Origin: Hydrogenophaga sp. SL48
Lineage (GTDB): Bacteria > Pseudomonadota > Gammaproteobacteria > Burkholderiales > Burkholderiaceae_C
DNA: 64,000 bases
Reading direction: 5' to 3'
Assembly (NCBI RefSeq): GCF_021729865.1
Contig: NZ_CP063400.1
Span: forward strand, 4,340,001 to 4,404,000
Both the position numbers and the translations under genes were made by a program. How positions within the stretch are numbered: the first letter of the stretch is position 1; every line of letters begins with the position of its first letter. Below are positions 34,079 to 42,503 of the stretch, in pieces. Under the pieces are notes generated by a model. That model did no database searches, was not told where the DNA came from, and was given only the letters and a program-made list of their open reading frames with translations.

Positions 34079-34732
34079 ATGAGCCTCAAACTGTATTTCG
34101 CCCCCGGCGCCTGCTCGTTCGTGCCGCACAGCCTGCTCGAACTGTCGGGCGCAGCGTTCGAACCCGTCAGCGTGAAGCTGCACAAGGGCGAGCAGCGCTC
34201 GGCCGAGTACCTGGCGCTCAACCCCCGCGGCCAGGTGCCGGTGCTGGTGGACGACGGCGAGGTGATCACCCAGATCGTCGCCATCCTGCTGCACCTGGAC
34301 GCGAAGCTGCCCGAGGCCGGCATCCTGCCCGCCGGCGGCATGGCCCGCACGCGCGCGCTGTCCACGCTGGCCTGGATGAACAACACGGTGCACCCCACCT
34401 TCACCCACATCTTCATGCCGCAGAAGTTCACCGACGACGCAGCGGCGCAGCAGGCGATCAAACGATTCGCGGTCGAGAGTTACCGCGGTCTGCTGGGCGA
34501 GATCGAGGCCCTGGCCGCGAACGCCGCGCCCTGGCTGACGGGCGACCGCCCGGGCGCGCTCGACGCCTATGCGCTCACGCTGTTGCGCTGGGGCGGCATC
34601 GCCGGCATCGACCCCACCGGGTTCACCGCCACCTGGGCCCTGGCCCAGCGCTTTGCCGCGCTGCCAGCGGTGGCCACGGTGATTGATCGCGAACGCTTGC
34701 AACTCAACCTGTACCAGCCGCCGGCAGGCTGA
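34079..34732 (+). CDS. Glutathione S-transferase family protein
   Basis: 217 residues. Thioredoxin-like half first (LKLYFAPGACSFVPHSLLEL with the beta-class Cys/Ser pocket, NPRGQVPVLVDDGEVITQ). A helical C-terminal half follows. AGGAG lies 8-11 bases upstream of ATG 34079. It starts 18 bases after topB, on the same strand, probably one unit. Substrate unknown; the beta-class N-terminus suggests conjugation or reduction of electrophiles. Confidence 0.9.
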   Translation: MSLKLYFAPGACSFVPHSLLELSGAAFEPVSVKLHKGEQRSAEYLALNPRGQVPVLVDDGEVITQIVAILLHLDAKLPEAGILPAGGMARTRALSTLAWMNNTVHPTFTHIFMPQKFTDDAAAQQAIKRFAVESYRGLLGEIEALAANAAPWLTGDRPGALDAYALTLLRWGGIAGIDPTGFTATWALAQRFAALPAVATVIDRERLQLNLYQPPAG

Positions 34733-34754
34733 TCGCTTTGCACCGTTACCGAAG

Positions 34755-34780
34755 ACAAGGGCGCCGCTGGGCGCCCTTGT
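34755..34780. terminator. Shared hairpin between convergent GST and histidine kinase
   Basis: 11-bp stem ACAAGGGCGCC / GGCGCCCTTGT with a 4-base loop, directly beside the kinase stop at 34781. T-rich flanks are weak (TTGTTCATTC), so it may act on both strands. Confidence 0.6.
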
Positions 34781-36250
34781 TCATTCGTCGGCGGGTTTTC
34801 TGGCCGCAAAGCGGATGGCCACCCGCAAGCCGCGGCGGGGGCCTTCGGGGTGCGTGTCTTCCATCATGACCACGGCGCCGTGTTGCTGGGCGATCTCATG
34901 CACGATCGCCAGACCTAGGCCGGAGCCGTCCACGTTGGTGCCCAGCGCGCGGTAGAAGGGTTGCAGCACCAGCGCACGTTCGTTTTCGGGGATGCCCGGG
35001 CCGTTGTCCTCGACCTGGAGGATCTGCACGCCACTGAACCGGTCGAACAGCACCCGCACCGTCACGATGCCTCCCTGGCCCGAGTAGTTGATCGCGTTGT
35101 CGACCAGGTTGCGGACCATCTCCTGCAACAGGGTCGGGTTCCCGTCCATCAGGCAGATCTCGGGCATCTCTTCCGGTCCTTCGTAGCCGAGGTCGATGCC
35201 GTGTTCCAGCGCCCGCGGCACCGAATCCCGGACCACGTCAGTGACCAGTTTGGCCAGATCGATCTGCGCGCTGGGCAGCGCACGGCCCGTGGTCTCTGCG
35301 CGGGCCAGTGCCAACAGCTGGTTGACGGTGTGCGTGGCCCTGGAGCTGGAGCGGGCGATCTGCTGCAGCGAGCCGCGAATCTCCTGCGGGTCGGTTTCGC
35401 GCTGCGCCAGTTCCGCCTGCATGCGCAGCCCGGCCAGCGGCGTCTTGAGCTGGTGCGCCGCGTCGGCCAGAAAGCGCTTCTGCGTGGTGAGCGAGGTCTT
35501 CAGCCGCGTGAGCAGGTCGTTGATCGACGACACCAGCGGCGCCACCTCCTGGGGAATGAACGATTCCTCGATGGGGCTGAGGTCGTCGGGCTTGCGCGCG
35601 CGGATCTTCTGTTCCAGCTCGTTGAGCGGGCGGATGCCACGCACCAGCGCCAGCCACACCAGCAGCACCGCCAGCGGCAGGATGACGAACTGCGGCACCA
35701 TCACGCCCTTGATGATCTCGGTCGCCAGCGTGGACCGTTTGCCCTTGGTCTCACCCACCTGCATGAGCACCAGCTGCTTCGTCTCGGTGCCGCGCGACAG
35801 CCAGGCGTAGGCCACCCGCACCTCGTCGCCGCGCACCATGTCGTCGCGCAACAGCACCCGGCCGGGTTCGGGCAGCTCGGGCTCGTTGGGCAGGGGGAAA
35901 TCGCCTTCACCGCTGATGAGCCGGCCGCGCGCGTCCAGCACCTGGTAGTACACGAGGTCGCTGTCGTCGGCCCGCAGCAGGTCGCGGGCCTGGGGGGTGA
36001 GGTTGAAGCTGACCTTTTTGTCGGTGGCCACCACGAACTGCGTCAGTGCCTGCAGGTTGAACTCCAGCGCCCGGTCGAACGGCTTGGTGGCGATGCCCTG
36101 GGCCACGAACCACGTCAGCGCCAGCGACAGCGGCCACAGCAGCAGCAGCGGCGTGAGCATCCAGTCCAGGATCTCGCCGAACAGGCTGCGCTGCTCGCGC
36201 TGGAACAGCCCGAAGGAGATGCGCGCGCTGTCGTGCGGCTCGTCGGCCAT
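34781..36250 (-). CDS. Sensor histidine kinase, TctE/QseC-like
   Basis: 489 residues. Two membrane helices (about 31-50 and 184-204) enclose a periplasmic sensor of about 130 residues (2CSK_N type). The H-box phosphoacceptor is His266 in ADAAHQLKTPLAG. The N-box (NLVDNAINYS), DNGPGIP and GSGLGLAIVHE make up the ATPase. It is cotranscribed 18 bases after the response regulator. It fits tricarboxylate-type TctDE systems but no transporter is nearby, so the signal is unknown. Confidence 0.92.
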   Translation of the reverse strand: MADEPHDSARISFGLFQREQRSLFGEILDWMLTPLLLLWPLSLALTWFVAQGIATKPFDRALEFNLQALTQFVVATDKKVSFNLTPQARDLLRADDSDLVYYQVLDARGRLISGEGDFPLPNEPELPEPGRVLLRDDMVRGDEVRVAYAWLSRGTETKQLVLMQVGETKGKRSTLATEIIKGVMVPQFVILPLAVLLVWLALVRGIRPLNELEQKIRARKPDDLSPIEESFIPQEVAPLVSSINDLLTRLKTSLTTQKRFLADAAHQLKTPLAGLRMQAELAQRETDPQEIRGSLQQIARSSSRATHTVNQLLALARAETTGRALPSAQIDLAKLVTDVVRDSVPRALEHGIDLGYEGPEEMPEICLMDGNPTLLQEMVRNLVDNAINYSGQGGIVTVRVLFDRFSGVQILQVEDNGPGIPENERALVLQPFYRALGTNVDGSGLGLAIVHEIAQQHGAVVMMEDTHPEGPRRGLRVAIRFAARKPADE

Positions 36251-36268
36251 GTCAGAGCGCAGCCGGGG

Positions 36269-36937
36269 TCAAATCTTCTCCAGGCAATAGCCCAGCCCCC
36301 GCACCGTGGCGATGCGGATCGGGCCCTTCTCGATCTTCTTGCGCAGGCGGTGGATGTAGACCTCGATGGCGTTGTTGCTCACCTCTTCGCCCCACTCGCA
36401 CAGGCGCTCGACCAGCTGGTCCTTGCTCACCAGCCGTCCGGCGCGCTGCAGCAGCACCTCGAGCAGGCCGAGCTCGCGCGCCGAGAGCTCGACCATCTTG
36501 CCGTCGATGGTGGCCACGCGCCCGGCCTGGTCGTACACCAGCGGGCCGTGCTTGATGGTGGAGCTGGCGCCGCCCATGCCGCGGCGGGTGAGGGCGCGCA
36601 CGCGGGCTTCGAGTTCCTGCAGCGAGAACGGCTTGGCCATGTAGTCGTCGGCGCCGTAGTCCAGGCCCTTGACGCGTTCCTCGATGCTGTCGGCCGCCGT
36701 CAGGATCAGCACCGGCAGCGACGAGCCGCGCGAGCGAAGGCGCTTGAGCACCTCCAGGCCGTGCATCTTGGGCAGGCCCAGATCGAGGATCAGCAGGTCG
36801 AACTCGTTGTTCGTCATCAGCGCGGCGTCGGCCTCGCTGCCGCTGGCCACGTGGTCGACGGCGGCACCGGCCGCGCGAAGCCCGCGCAACAGGCCATCGG
36901 CCAGGACCTGGTCGTCTTCGGCAATCAGGATGCGCAT
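36269..36937 (-). CDS. Response regulator, OmpR/TctD family
   Basis: 222 residues. Receiver domain with Asp8-Asp9, phosphoacceptor Asp52 (LLILDLGLPKMHG) and Lys near 102 (MAKPFSL). The C-terminal winged helix has ELSARELGLLEVLLQRAG and SNNAIEVYIHRLRKKIEKG. First gene of the pair with the kinase at 36250. The 144 bases to the MarR gene stop hold no other gene. Confidence 0.95.
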   Translation of the reverse strand: MRILIAEDDQVLADGLLRGLRAAGAAVDHVASGSEADAALMTNNEFDLLILDLGLPKMHGLEVLKRLRSRGSSLPVLILTAADSIEERVKGLDYGADDYMAKPFSLQELEARVRALTRRGMGGASSTIKHGPLVYDQAGRVATIDGKMVELSARELGLLEVLLQRAGRLVSKDQLVERLCEWGEEVSNNAIEVYIHRLRKKIEKGPIRIATVRGLGYCLEKI

Positions 36938-37081
36938 GCGGGTCTCCTATCGGCTGTATGGCCCAGCCTGTTGGCTGGGGCATGGGGTGGGGCGCTGTCT
37001 GGTTCCTCGGCTTGCGCTCTGCGGTTCATTTTAGGCCGCCGCGCACCCGCCTTTCGCCGGACAAACCCGCGTGCGCGACGC

Positions 37082-37579
37082 TCAGCTGCCGTAGGCCTCC
37101 AGCCCCAGCGCGACCACGGTGGCGATGTCCTCGCCGACCTGCGCACGGAACTCGTTCTCGGCGCGGGCCACCGCCAGCCGGAAGGCCTCGAGCCACAGCA
37201 AGCCGGTGGCGGTGAAGACGATGCGCCGCGCCCGCGCGTCCAGCGGGTCGGGCTCACGTCGCACCAGGTCCCACGCCTCGCACTGCGTCACCAGATCGCC
37301 CATGGCCTGTTTGCTGATGCCCGCGCTCTGGGCCAGTTCGGTCAGACGGGAGCCGTGCAAGCCCAGGTGGCGGGTGATATGGACATGGGCCGCGCCGATC
37401 TGCTCGCGCGCGGCGAGGTTCGAAAGCGCCAGCGGCACGTTCGGATCGTGCGCCATGAGGTACAGCACCCGCGCGTCAAAGCGGCGCAAGGCCAGGCCCA
37501 TCAACCGGCCAAGGTGGGCGCTGCGCCAGCGGTCGTCGGGCGGGCTGTCGGACACCTGTCGAGGAGTGGGTATGGCCAT
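37082..37579 (-). CDS. MarR-family transcriptional regulator
   Basis: 165 residues with winged helix: SRLTELAQSAGISKQAMGDL, VTQCEAWDLVRREPDPLDAR, RARRIVFTATGLLWLEAF. It is divergent from recA. ATG 37579 gives the expected start MAIPTPRQ; the longer frame to 37693 reaches into the recA leader. Target unknown; no efflux or aromatic-degradation gene lies beside it. Confidence 0.9.
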   Translation of the reverse strand: MAIPTPRQVSDSPPDDRWRSAHLGRLMGLALRRFDARVLYLMAHDPNVPLALSNLAAREQIGAAHVHITRHLGLHGSRLTELAQSAGISKQAMGDLVTQCEAWDLVRREPDPLDARARRIVFTATGLLWLEAFRLAVARAENEFRAQVGEDIATVVALGLEAYGS

Positions 37580-37643
37580 CGGCAAATGGTAAGGCAAACT
37601 GATCAATAAATAGAATGTTGTCGATGTATTCGGCGATAAACTG

Positions 37644-37659
37644 CTGTTTAAGCATCCAG
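37644..37659 (+). promoter_or_regulatory. LexA (SOS) box of recA
   Basis: CTGTTTAAGCATCCAG fits the CTG-N10-CAG form of the LexA box. It lies 62-77 bases upstream of the recA start. LexA is inferred, not seen in the window. Confidence 0.75.
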
Positions 37660-37720
37660 CCTGTACACAAAAACACTTGCCGGAAGCGAACACCCACTCA
37701 CACGCTCAGGAGCACGTCAC

Positions 37721-38833
37721 ATGGACCCGATCAGCAAACCAAACCCCGTCAACGCCGAAAAAGCCAAGGCCCTGCAGGCCGCGCTGGCCCAGATCGAAAA
37801 GCAGTTCGGCAAGGGCACCATCATGCGGCTGGGCGAAGGCGAGGTGATCGAAGACATCCAGGTCGTCTCCACCGGCTCGCTGGGGCTGGACATCGCCCTG
37901 GGCGTCGGCGGCCTGCCGCGCGGTCGCGTGGTGGAAATCTACGGCCCGGAATCCTCGGGCAAGACCACGCTGACCCTGCAGGTGATCGCCGAGATGCAGA
38001 AGCTGGCCGGCACCTGCGCCTTTGTGGACGCCGAGCACGCGCTGGACATCCAGTACGCGCAGAAGCTGGGCGTGAACCTGCAGGACCTGCTGATCAGCCA
38101 GCCCGACACCGGTGAACAGGCGCTCGAAATCGTGGACTCGCTGGTGCGTTCCGGCGCGGTGGACCTGATCGTGGTGGACTCGGTCGCCGCGCTCACGCCC
38201 AAGGCCGAACTCGAAGGCGAGATGGGCGACAGCCTGCCCGGTCTGCAGGCCCGCCTCATGAGCCAGGCGCTGCGCAAGCTCACCGCCCACATCAAGAAGA
38301 CCAACTGCATGGTCATCTTCATCAACCAGATCCGCATGAAGATCGGTGTCATGTTCGGCAGCCCCGAGACCACCACCGGTGGCAACGCGCTCAAGTTCTA
38401 CGCCTCGGTCCGCCTCGACATCCGTCGCACCGGCACGATCAAGAAGGGCGAAGAAGCGATCGGCAACGAAACCAAGGTCAAGGTGGTGAAGAACAAGGTC
38501 TCGCCCCCGTTCAAGACCGCCGAGTTCGACATCCTGTTCGGCGAGGGCATCAGCCGCGAAGGCGAGATCCTGGACCTGGGTGTGCTGAACAAGGTGATCG
38601 AAAAGTCCGGCGCCTGGTACGCCTACAACGGCGAAAAGATCGGCCAGGGTCGCGACAACTCGCGCGAATTCCTGCGCGAAAACCCCGAGCTGCGTGTCGA
38701 GATCGAAAACAAGGTGCGCACCGAGCTGGGTGTTCCGCTGCTGCCGGTGGACGAGGCGCCCGCGCCTGCCAAGGCCGCCAAAGCGGACAAGGCCGCGGCC
38801 AAGCCGGACAAGGCCGAAGTCCTGAGCGAGTGA
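37721..38833 (+). CDS. recA: Recombinase RecA
   Basis: 370 residues. ATP-dependent strand exchange in recombination and SOS induction. Walker [16 protein letters not shown] near residue 73, Walker [20 protein letters not shown], and the L2 loop [19 protein letters not shown] are intact. A lysine/alanine tail ([16 protein letters not shown]) is usual for the order. recX follows 42 bases later on the same strand. Confidence 0.98.
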   Translation: MDPISKPNPVNAEKAKALQAALAQIEKQFGKGTIMRLGEGEVIEDIQVVSTGSLGLDIALGVGGLPRGRVVEIYGPESSGKTTLTLQVIAEMQKLAGTCAFVDAEHALDIQYAQKLGVNLQDLLISQPDTGEQALEIVDSLVRSGAVDLIVVDSVAALTPKAELEGEMGDSLPGLQARLMSQALRKLTAHIKKTNCMVIFINQIRMKIGVMFGSPETTTGGNALKFYASVRLDIRRTGTIKKGEEAIGNETKVKVVKNKVSPPFKTAEFDILFGEGISREGEILDLGVLNKVIEKSGAWYAYNGEKIGQGRDNSREFLRENPELRVEIENKVRTELGVPLLPVDEAPAPAKAAKADKAAAKPDKAEVLSE

Positions 38834-38875
38834 GCGTTGTGAGCACGGCACAGCGAGCGGTGGAGCATTCGTCGC

Positions 38876-39325
38876 ATGGCGTTTGATCAGATCTCCCTCA
38901 AAGGCCGTGCCCTGCGCCTGCTGGCCGGGCGCGAGCACTCCCGCGCCGAGCTGGAGCGCAAACTGAGAGCCCACGAAACGGAGCCGGGCGAGCTGGCCCG
39001 CGCGCTGGACGAGCTGGATGCCAAGGGCTTCATCAACGAACAGCGTGTGCTCGAATCCGTCGTGCACCGCCGTGCTTCCCGCCTGGGTGCCGCCCGTGTG
39101 AAGCAAGAGCTGCAGGCCAAAGGGCTGGACCCGGTTGCGGTGGCCGAGGCGGTGGCTGCGCTGCGTGGCACCGAGGTGGAACGGGCCCGCGAGGTCTGGC
39201 GCAAGAAATTCGGATCACCGCCGGCCGATGCGGCCGAGCGCGGCAAGCAGATGCGGTTTCTGCTGGCGCGCGGCTTCGGCGCCGAAGCGATCCGCCGCGT
39301 GGTCGGCGGCAGCGACGAAGACTGA
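38876..39325 (+). CDS. recX: Regulatory protein RecX
   Basis: 149 residues. It binds RecA filaments and limits their activity. The helical-repeat pattern is visible: SLKGRALRLLAGREHSRAEL, ALDELDAKGFINEQRVLES and QELQAKGLDPVAVAEAVAAL. Position right after recA supports the call. It ends in an acidic tail. Confidence 0.92.
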   Translation: MAFDQISLKGRALRLLAGREHSRAELERKLRAHETEPGELARALDELDAKGFINEQRVLESVVHRRASRLGAARVKQELQAKGLDPVAVAEAVAALRGTEVERAREVWRKKFGSPPADAAERGKQMRFLLARGFGAEAIRRVVGGSDED

Positions 39326-39401
39326 GCGGAGCGGCGAATCCAGCGAGAGGGCGCGACTGGAGCGGGGCGTCTGTCAGCACACACCGCGGGGGTGCTTCAC
39401 T

Positions 39402-39743
39402 TCAGGCGACGCCCTCGTACATCGGCCGGCCCTCGTTCAGACGGATCCAGCCTTTGACGATGCGGTAGATGAACCAGACCAGGTTCGCGAACAGCACGGC
39501 AAACCCGACCACGACCACCAGGCTCAGCACACCGAGCACGCTCCACAGCAGCCCGAACCAGAAGGTGCGGATCTGCCAGCGGAAATGGCTCTCCAGCCAG
39601 GTCCCCGCCACGTCGTCGCGCTTGACGTAATTCATGACGATGGCGACCAGGATCGTCACCCCCACCAGGATGGACGACGCGTAGAGCGCGTAGATCACCG
39701 TGGTGAGTGTTTTGTTGGCTTCGTCGCTGGCGGGTGCGTTCAT
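39402..39743 (-). CDS. DUF4870-like small membrane protein
   Basis: 113 residues with two long hydrophobic regions (about 14-38 and 62-90). The amphipathic SHFRWQIRTFWFGLLWSVLG is typical of the DUF4870/TIC20-like family. No function known. ATG 39743 follows the frame of the family; it is divergent from the MFS gene. Confidence 0.75.
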   Translation of the reverse strand: MNAPASDEANKTLTTVIYALYASSILVGVTILVAIVMNYVKRDDVAGTWLESHFRWQIRTFWFGLLWSVLGVLSLVVVVGFAVLFANLVWFIYRIVKGWIRLNEGRPMYEGVA

Positions 39744-39853
39744 GTCGGCTCCGGGCAGGGGATCGGGGGGCGTGGCGCAGCGCAAGGGCTTCGAACACGT
39801 TTCTGAACTATAGCCACTGCCCCTTGAGCGGCCCACTGTATAAACAACGCCTT

Positions 39854-41029
39854 ATGAATAAAAACCTCTGGCTGCTGGCCGCCGCGCAAGGCCTCTTCCT
39901 GACCAACAACGTGGTCTTCATCGCCATCAACGGCCTGGTGGGCCTGTCGCTCGCACCGTTGGGCTGGATGGCGACGTTGCCGGTGATGGGCTATGTGGTG
40001 GGTGGTGCGCTCTCCACGCCGCTGGTGGCGCGCACCCAGAGCGCCTTCGGCCGCCAGGGCTCGTTCCAGATCGGTTTGCTGGTGGCGCTGCTGTCGGCCC
40101 TGCTGTGCTACTGGGCCGCGGCCGACAAGAACTTCTGGCTGCTGGTGGCGGCCACGGTGATCGCGGGCTACTACAGCGCCAATGGCCAGCTCTACCGCTA
40201 CGCGGCGGCCGAACTGGCGACCCCCGACTTCCGCGAAAAGGCGGTGTCGCTGGTGCTGGCGGGCGGCCTGGTGGGCGCGGTGCTGGGGCCCAACCTGGCC
40301 AGCCGAACGCGCAACCTGCTGGAGGTGCCGTTCGCCGGCGCCTACCTCTCGCTCGCGGTGGTGGCGCTGGTGTCGATGGGCATCATGGCCTTCCTGAAGT
40401 TCCCGCCGCTGCCACCGAAAAAGGCGAACGCCGACCCGGGACGCCCGCTTTCGGTGATCGTGCGCCAGCCCATCTTCATCGTCGCGACCCTCGGCGCCGC
40501 GCTGGGCTATGGCGTGATGAACCTGCTGATGGCGGCCACGCCGCTGGCCATGCAGGTGTGTGGCTTTCCGTTCGACGACGCGGCCCTGGTGCTGGAGTGG
40601 CACGTGATCGGCATGTTCGCGCCGGGCTTCTTCACCGGCCATCTGATCAAGCGCTTCGGCGTGCTCACCATCATGGGCGTGGGCGTGGTGCTGAACGCGC
40701 TGTGCATCGCGATCGCGCTCACCGGCGTGGAGCTGCAGCAGTTCCTGGTGGCGCTGTTCCTGCTGGGCGTGGGCTGGAACTTCCTCTTCACCGGCGGCAC
40801 CACACTGTCGCTCCAAGCCTACAGGCCTGAGGAAAAAGACCGCGCACAGGCCGCCATCAACTTTTTCGTGTTCGCCACCATGGCGCTCACCTCGTTCGCC
40901 TCCGGTGCCCTCGTGACCACCCAGGGCTGGGCCCTGCTCAACCTGGGGTCGCTGGTGCCGGTGGCCCTCACCGGCCTGGCCTTGTTGTGGCTTGCGTGGG
41001 TCCGGCGCCAGACCCACAATGCGGCCTGA
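39854..41029 (+). CDS. MFS transporter
   Basis: 391 residues with about twelve hydrophobic segments. N-half: LWLLAAAQGLFLTNNVVFIA, then GYVVGGALSTPLVARTQSAF. C-half: HVIGMFAPGFFTGHLIKRFG near residue 255, LFLLGVGWNFLFTGGTTLSL and ALTSFASGALVTTQGW. The MFS A-motif is only partly visible. Substrate unknown. A hairpin follows the stop. Confidence 0.88.
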   Translation: MNKNLWLLAAAQGLFLTNNVVFIAINGLVGLSLAPLGWMATLPVMGYVVGGALSTPLVARTQSAFGRQGSFQIGLLVALLSALLCYWAAADKNFWLLVAATVIAGYYSANGQLYRYAAAELATPDFREKAVSLVLAGGLVGAVLGPNLASRTRNLLEVPFAGAYLSLAVVALVSMGIMAFLKFPPLPPKKANADPGRPLSVIVRQPIFIVATLGAALGYGVMNLLMAATPLAMQVCGFPFDDAALVLEWHVIGMFAPGFFTGHLIKRFGVLTIMGVGVVLNALCIAIALTGVELQQFLVALFLLGVGWNFLFTGGTTLSLQAYRPEEKDRAQAAINFFVFATMALTSFASGALVTTQGWALLNLGSLVPVALTGLALLWLAWVRRQTHNAA

Positions 41030-41051
41030 ACCGGTGCCTCCCGGCACCGGT
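41030..41051 (+). terminator. Hairpin after the MFS gene
   Basis: Perfect 9-bp stem ACCGGTGCC / GGCACCGGT with a 4-base loop, starting at the MFS stop codon. T-rich stretch (TCGTTCATTTC) follows weakly. Confidence 0.6.
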
Positions 41052-41077
41052 CGTTCATTTCACAAGCGAGGTTTCAC

Positions 41078-41563
41078 ATGGGACTGTTGGATTCACTGGT
41101 GGGCGCCGCTCTGGGCGGCCAACAAGGCGACCGGGCAGCCAGCGCGGGCGGCATCGACCCCCAAGTGCTGATGGGCATCATCGGGGCGCTGATGAACAGC
41201 AGTGGCGGGCTCTCGGGCATCCTGGGCAAGCTGCAGCAGGGCGGCCTGGGTGAGGCAGCGGCTTCGTGGGTGGGGACCGGCGCGAACCAGCCGGTCTCGG
41301 CCGACGCGCTGGGCGGTGCCCTGGGCCCGGACCTGATGGACCTCATCGCCCGACAGCTCGGCGGCAACCAGCAACAGGCCGCCGGCACCATGGCCGACCT
41401 GCTGCCCGGTCTCATCGACCAGCTCACACCGCAAGGCCAGCTGCCCGCCGACAACGGCATGGGCGCGCTGGGTTCGCTGCTCGGCGGCGGACAACAGGGC
41501 GGCAACGGCCTGGACGCGGGCGACCTGATCGGCATGCTGGGCGGCATGCTCGGCAAGCGCTGA
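41078..41563 (+). CDS. YidB/DUF937 family protein
   Basis: 161 residues, rich in Gly, Ala, Leu and Gln, with the family opening MGLLDSLVGAALGGQQG. The middle reads LGEAAASWVGTGANQPVSAD, with ALGPDLMDLIARQLG after it. No membrane or catalytic motif. The family is cytoplasmic and of unknown function. RBS GAGG lies about 10 bases upstream. Confidence 0.85.
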   Translation: MGLLDSLVGAALGGQQGDRAASAGGIDPQVLMGIIGALMNSSGGLSGILGKLQQGGLGEAAASWVGTGANQPVSADALGGALGPDLMDLIARQLGGNQQQAAGTMADLLPGLIDQLTPQGQLPADNGMGALGSLLGGGQQGGNGLDAGDLIGMLGGMLGKR

Positions 41564-41609
41564 ACAGAAGGGGCGGCGTGGCCCGCGCGGGCGCGGCGGG
41601 GGAGGCGCC

Positions 41610-42461
41610 TCAGGCCGGCGCCTGGTGGTCCAGCCAGGCGCTCAGCGTGGCGTAAGCGGTGGACGGATCGGTCTCGTTGAAGATTTCGTGGAACTGACCA
41701 TCGAGGCGCCGGCTGCTCACCCACTGCGGCGGCGCCACGGCGGCAAACGCCCGGCTGCCTTCGGGGCGCACCAGAAGATCGGCGCCCGCGTACATCAACA
41801 GCGTCGGCACGGCCCAGCTCGGCGCGGCGGCCACCACACGCGGGCCGTTGCTGTCGATGAAGTGCGCGAGCCGCGCGGAGATGCGGTTGTGCACCAGGCG
41901 GTCGTTCTGGTAGGCCTGCACGACCGCAGGGTCGTGCGAGATGGCGTTGGCGTCCAGCCCGTTGGGCAGCGTGAGGTTCGGCGCCCAGCGATAGAGCAGG
42001 CGGGTGAGCGCTCGCTGGAACCGCGTCATGCCCGTGTCGAACGCCGGCGACGACAGCACCAGGCCATCCACGGGCTCGATCTGGCGCTGCACGAAGGTGG
42101 CCGCCACCAGCCCGCCCATGCTGTGCCCCAGCAGAATCAATGGGCAGGCCCAGGGCTGTGCGATGTGGCGGCGCGTGTCGTCCACCACCTCCGCCAGGTC
42201 GTCGAGCAGCGCATCGTCGTCGGGCAACACACCGGGCTCGCCACCCGACTCCCCGTGTCCCCGCTGGTCGTAGGCCCTGACCGAAAACCCCCATTCGTTC
42301 AGTCGCTGGGCCACGTCGTCGTAGCGCCAGGCGTGTTCCCCCAGGCCGTGCACGATCAGGATCACCGCGCGCGGGCGCTGCCGACTGGGCAGGGGCCAGT
42401 CGTAGGTGGCGACGTTGAGGCCGTCGCGCAAAGTGAAGGGGGACTGTGTCGAATCGATCAT
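41610..42461 (-). CDS. Alpha/beta hydrolase, monoacylglycerol lipase-like
   Basis: 283 residues of the serine-aminopeptidase S33 type. Oxyanion and early motif ILIVHGLGEHAWRYDDVAQR, YDQRGHGESGGEPG, nucleophile ILLGHSMGGLVA near residue 114, late Asp in MYAGADLLVRPEG and His in DGQFHEIFNE. No signal peptide. Probable lipase or esterase on monoacylglycerols; substrate not proven. Confidence 0.9.
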   Translation of the reverse strand: MIDSTQSPFTLRDGLNVATYDWPLPSRQRPRAVILIVHGLGEHAWRYDDVAQRLNEWGFSVRAYDQRGHGESGGEPGVLPDDDALLDDLAEVVDDTRRHIAQPWACPLILLGHSMGGLVAATFVQRQIEPVDGLVLSSPAFDTGMTRFQRALTRLLYRWAPNLTLPNGLDANAISHDPAVVQAYQNDRLVHNRISARLAHFIDSNGPRVVAAAPSWAVPTLLMYAGADLLVRPEGSRAFAAVAPPQWVSSRRLDGQFHEIFNETDPSTAYATLSAWLDHQAPA

Positions 42462-42503
42462 GCGGCGACGGGTGACGGCCAGCGTTTCAGGAACAGTGCG
42501 AGG

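Noticed and set aside
34961..37609. 882-codon plus-strand frame over the two-component genes and MarR gene
   Set aside because: It is antisense to three confidently assigned genes and low in complexity.
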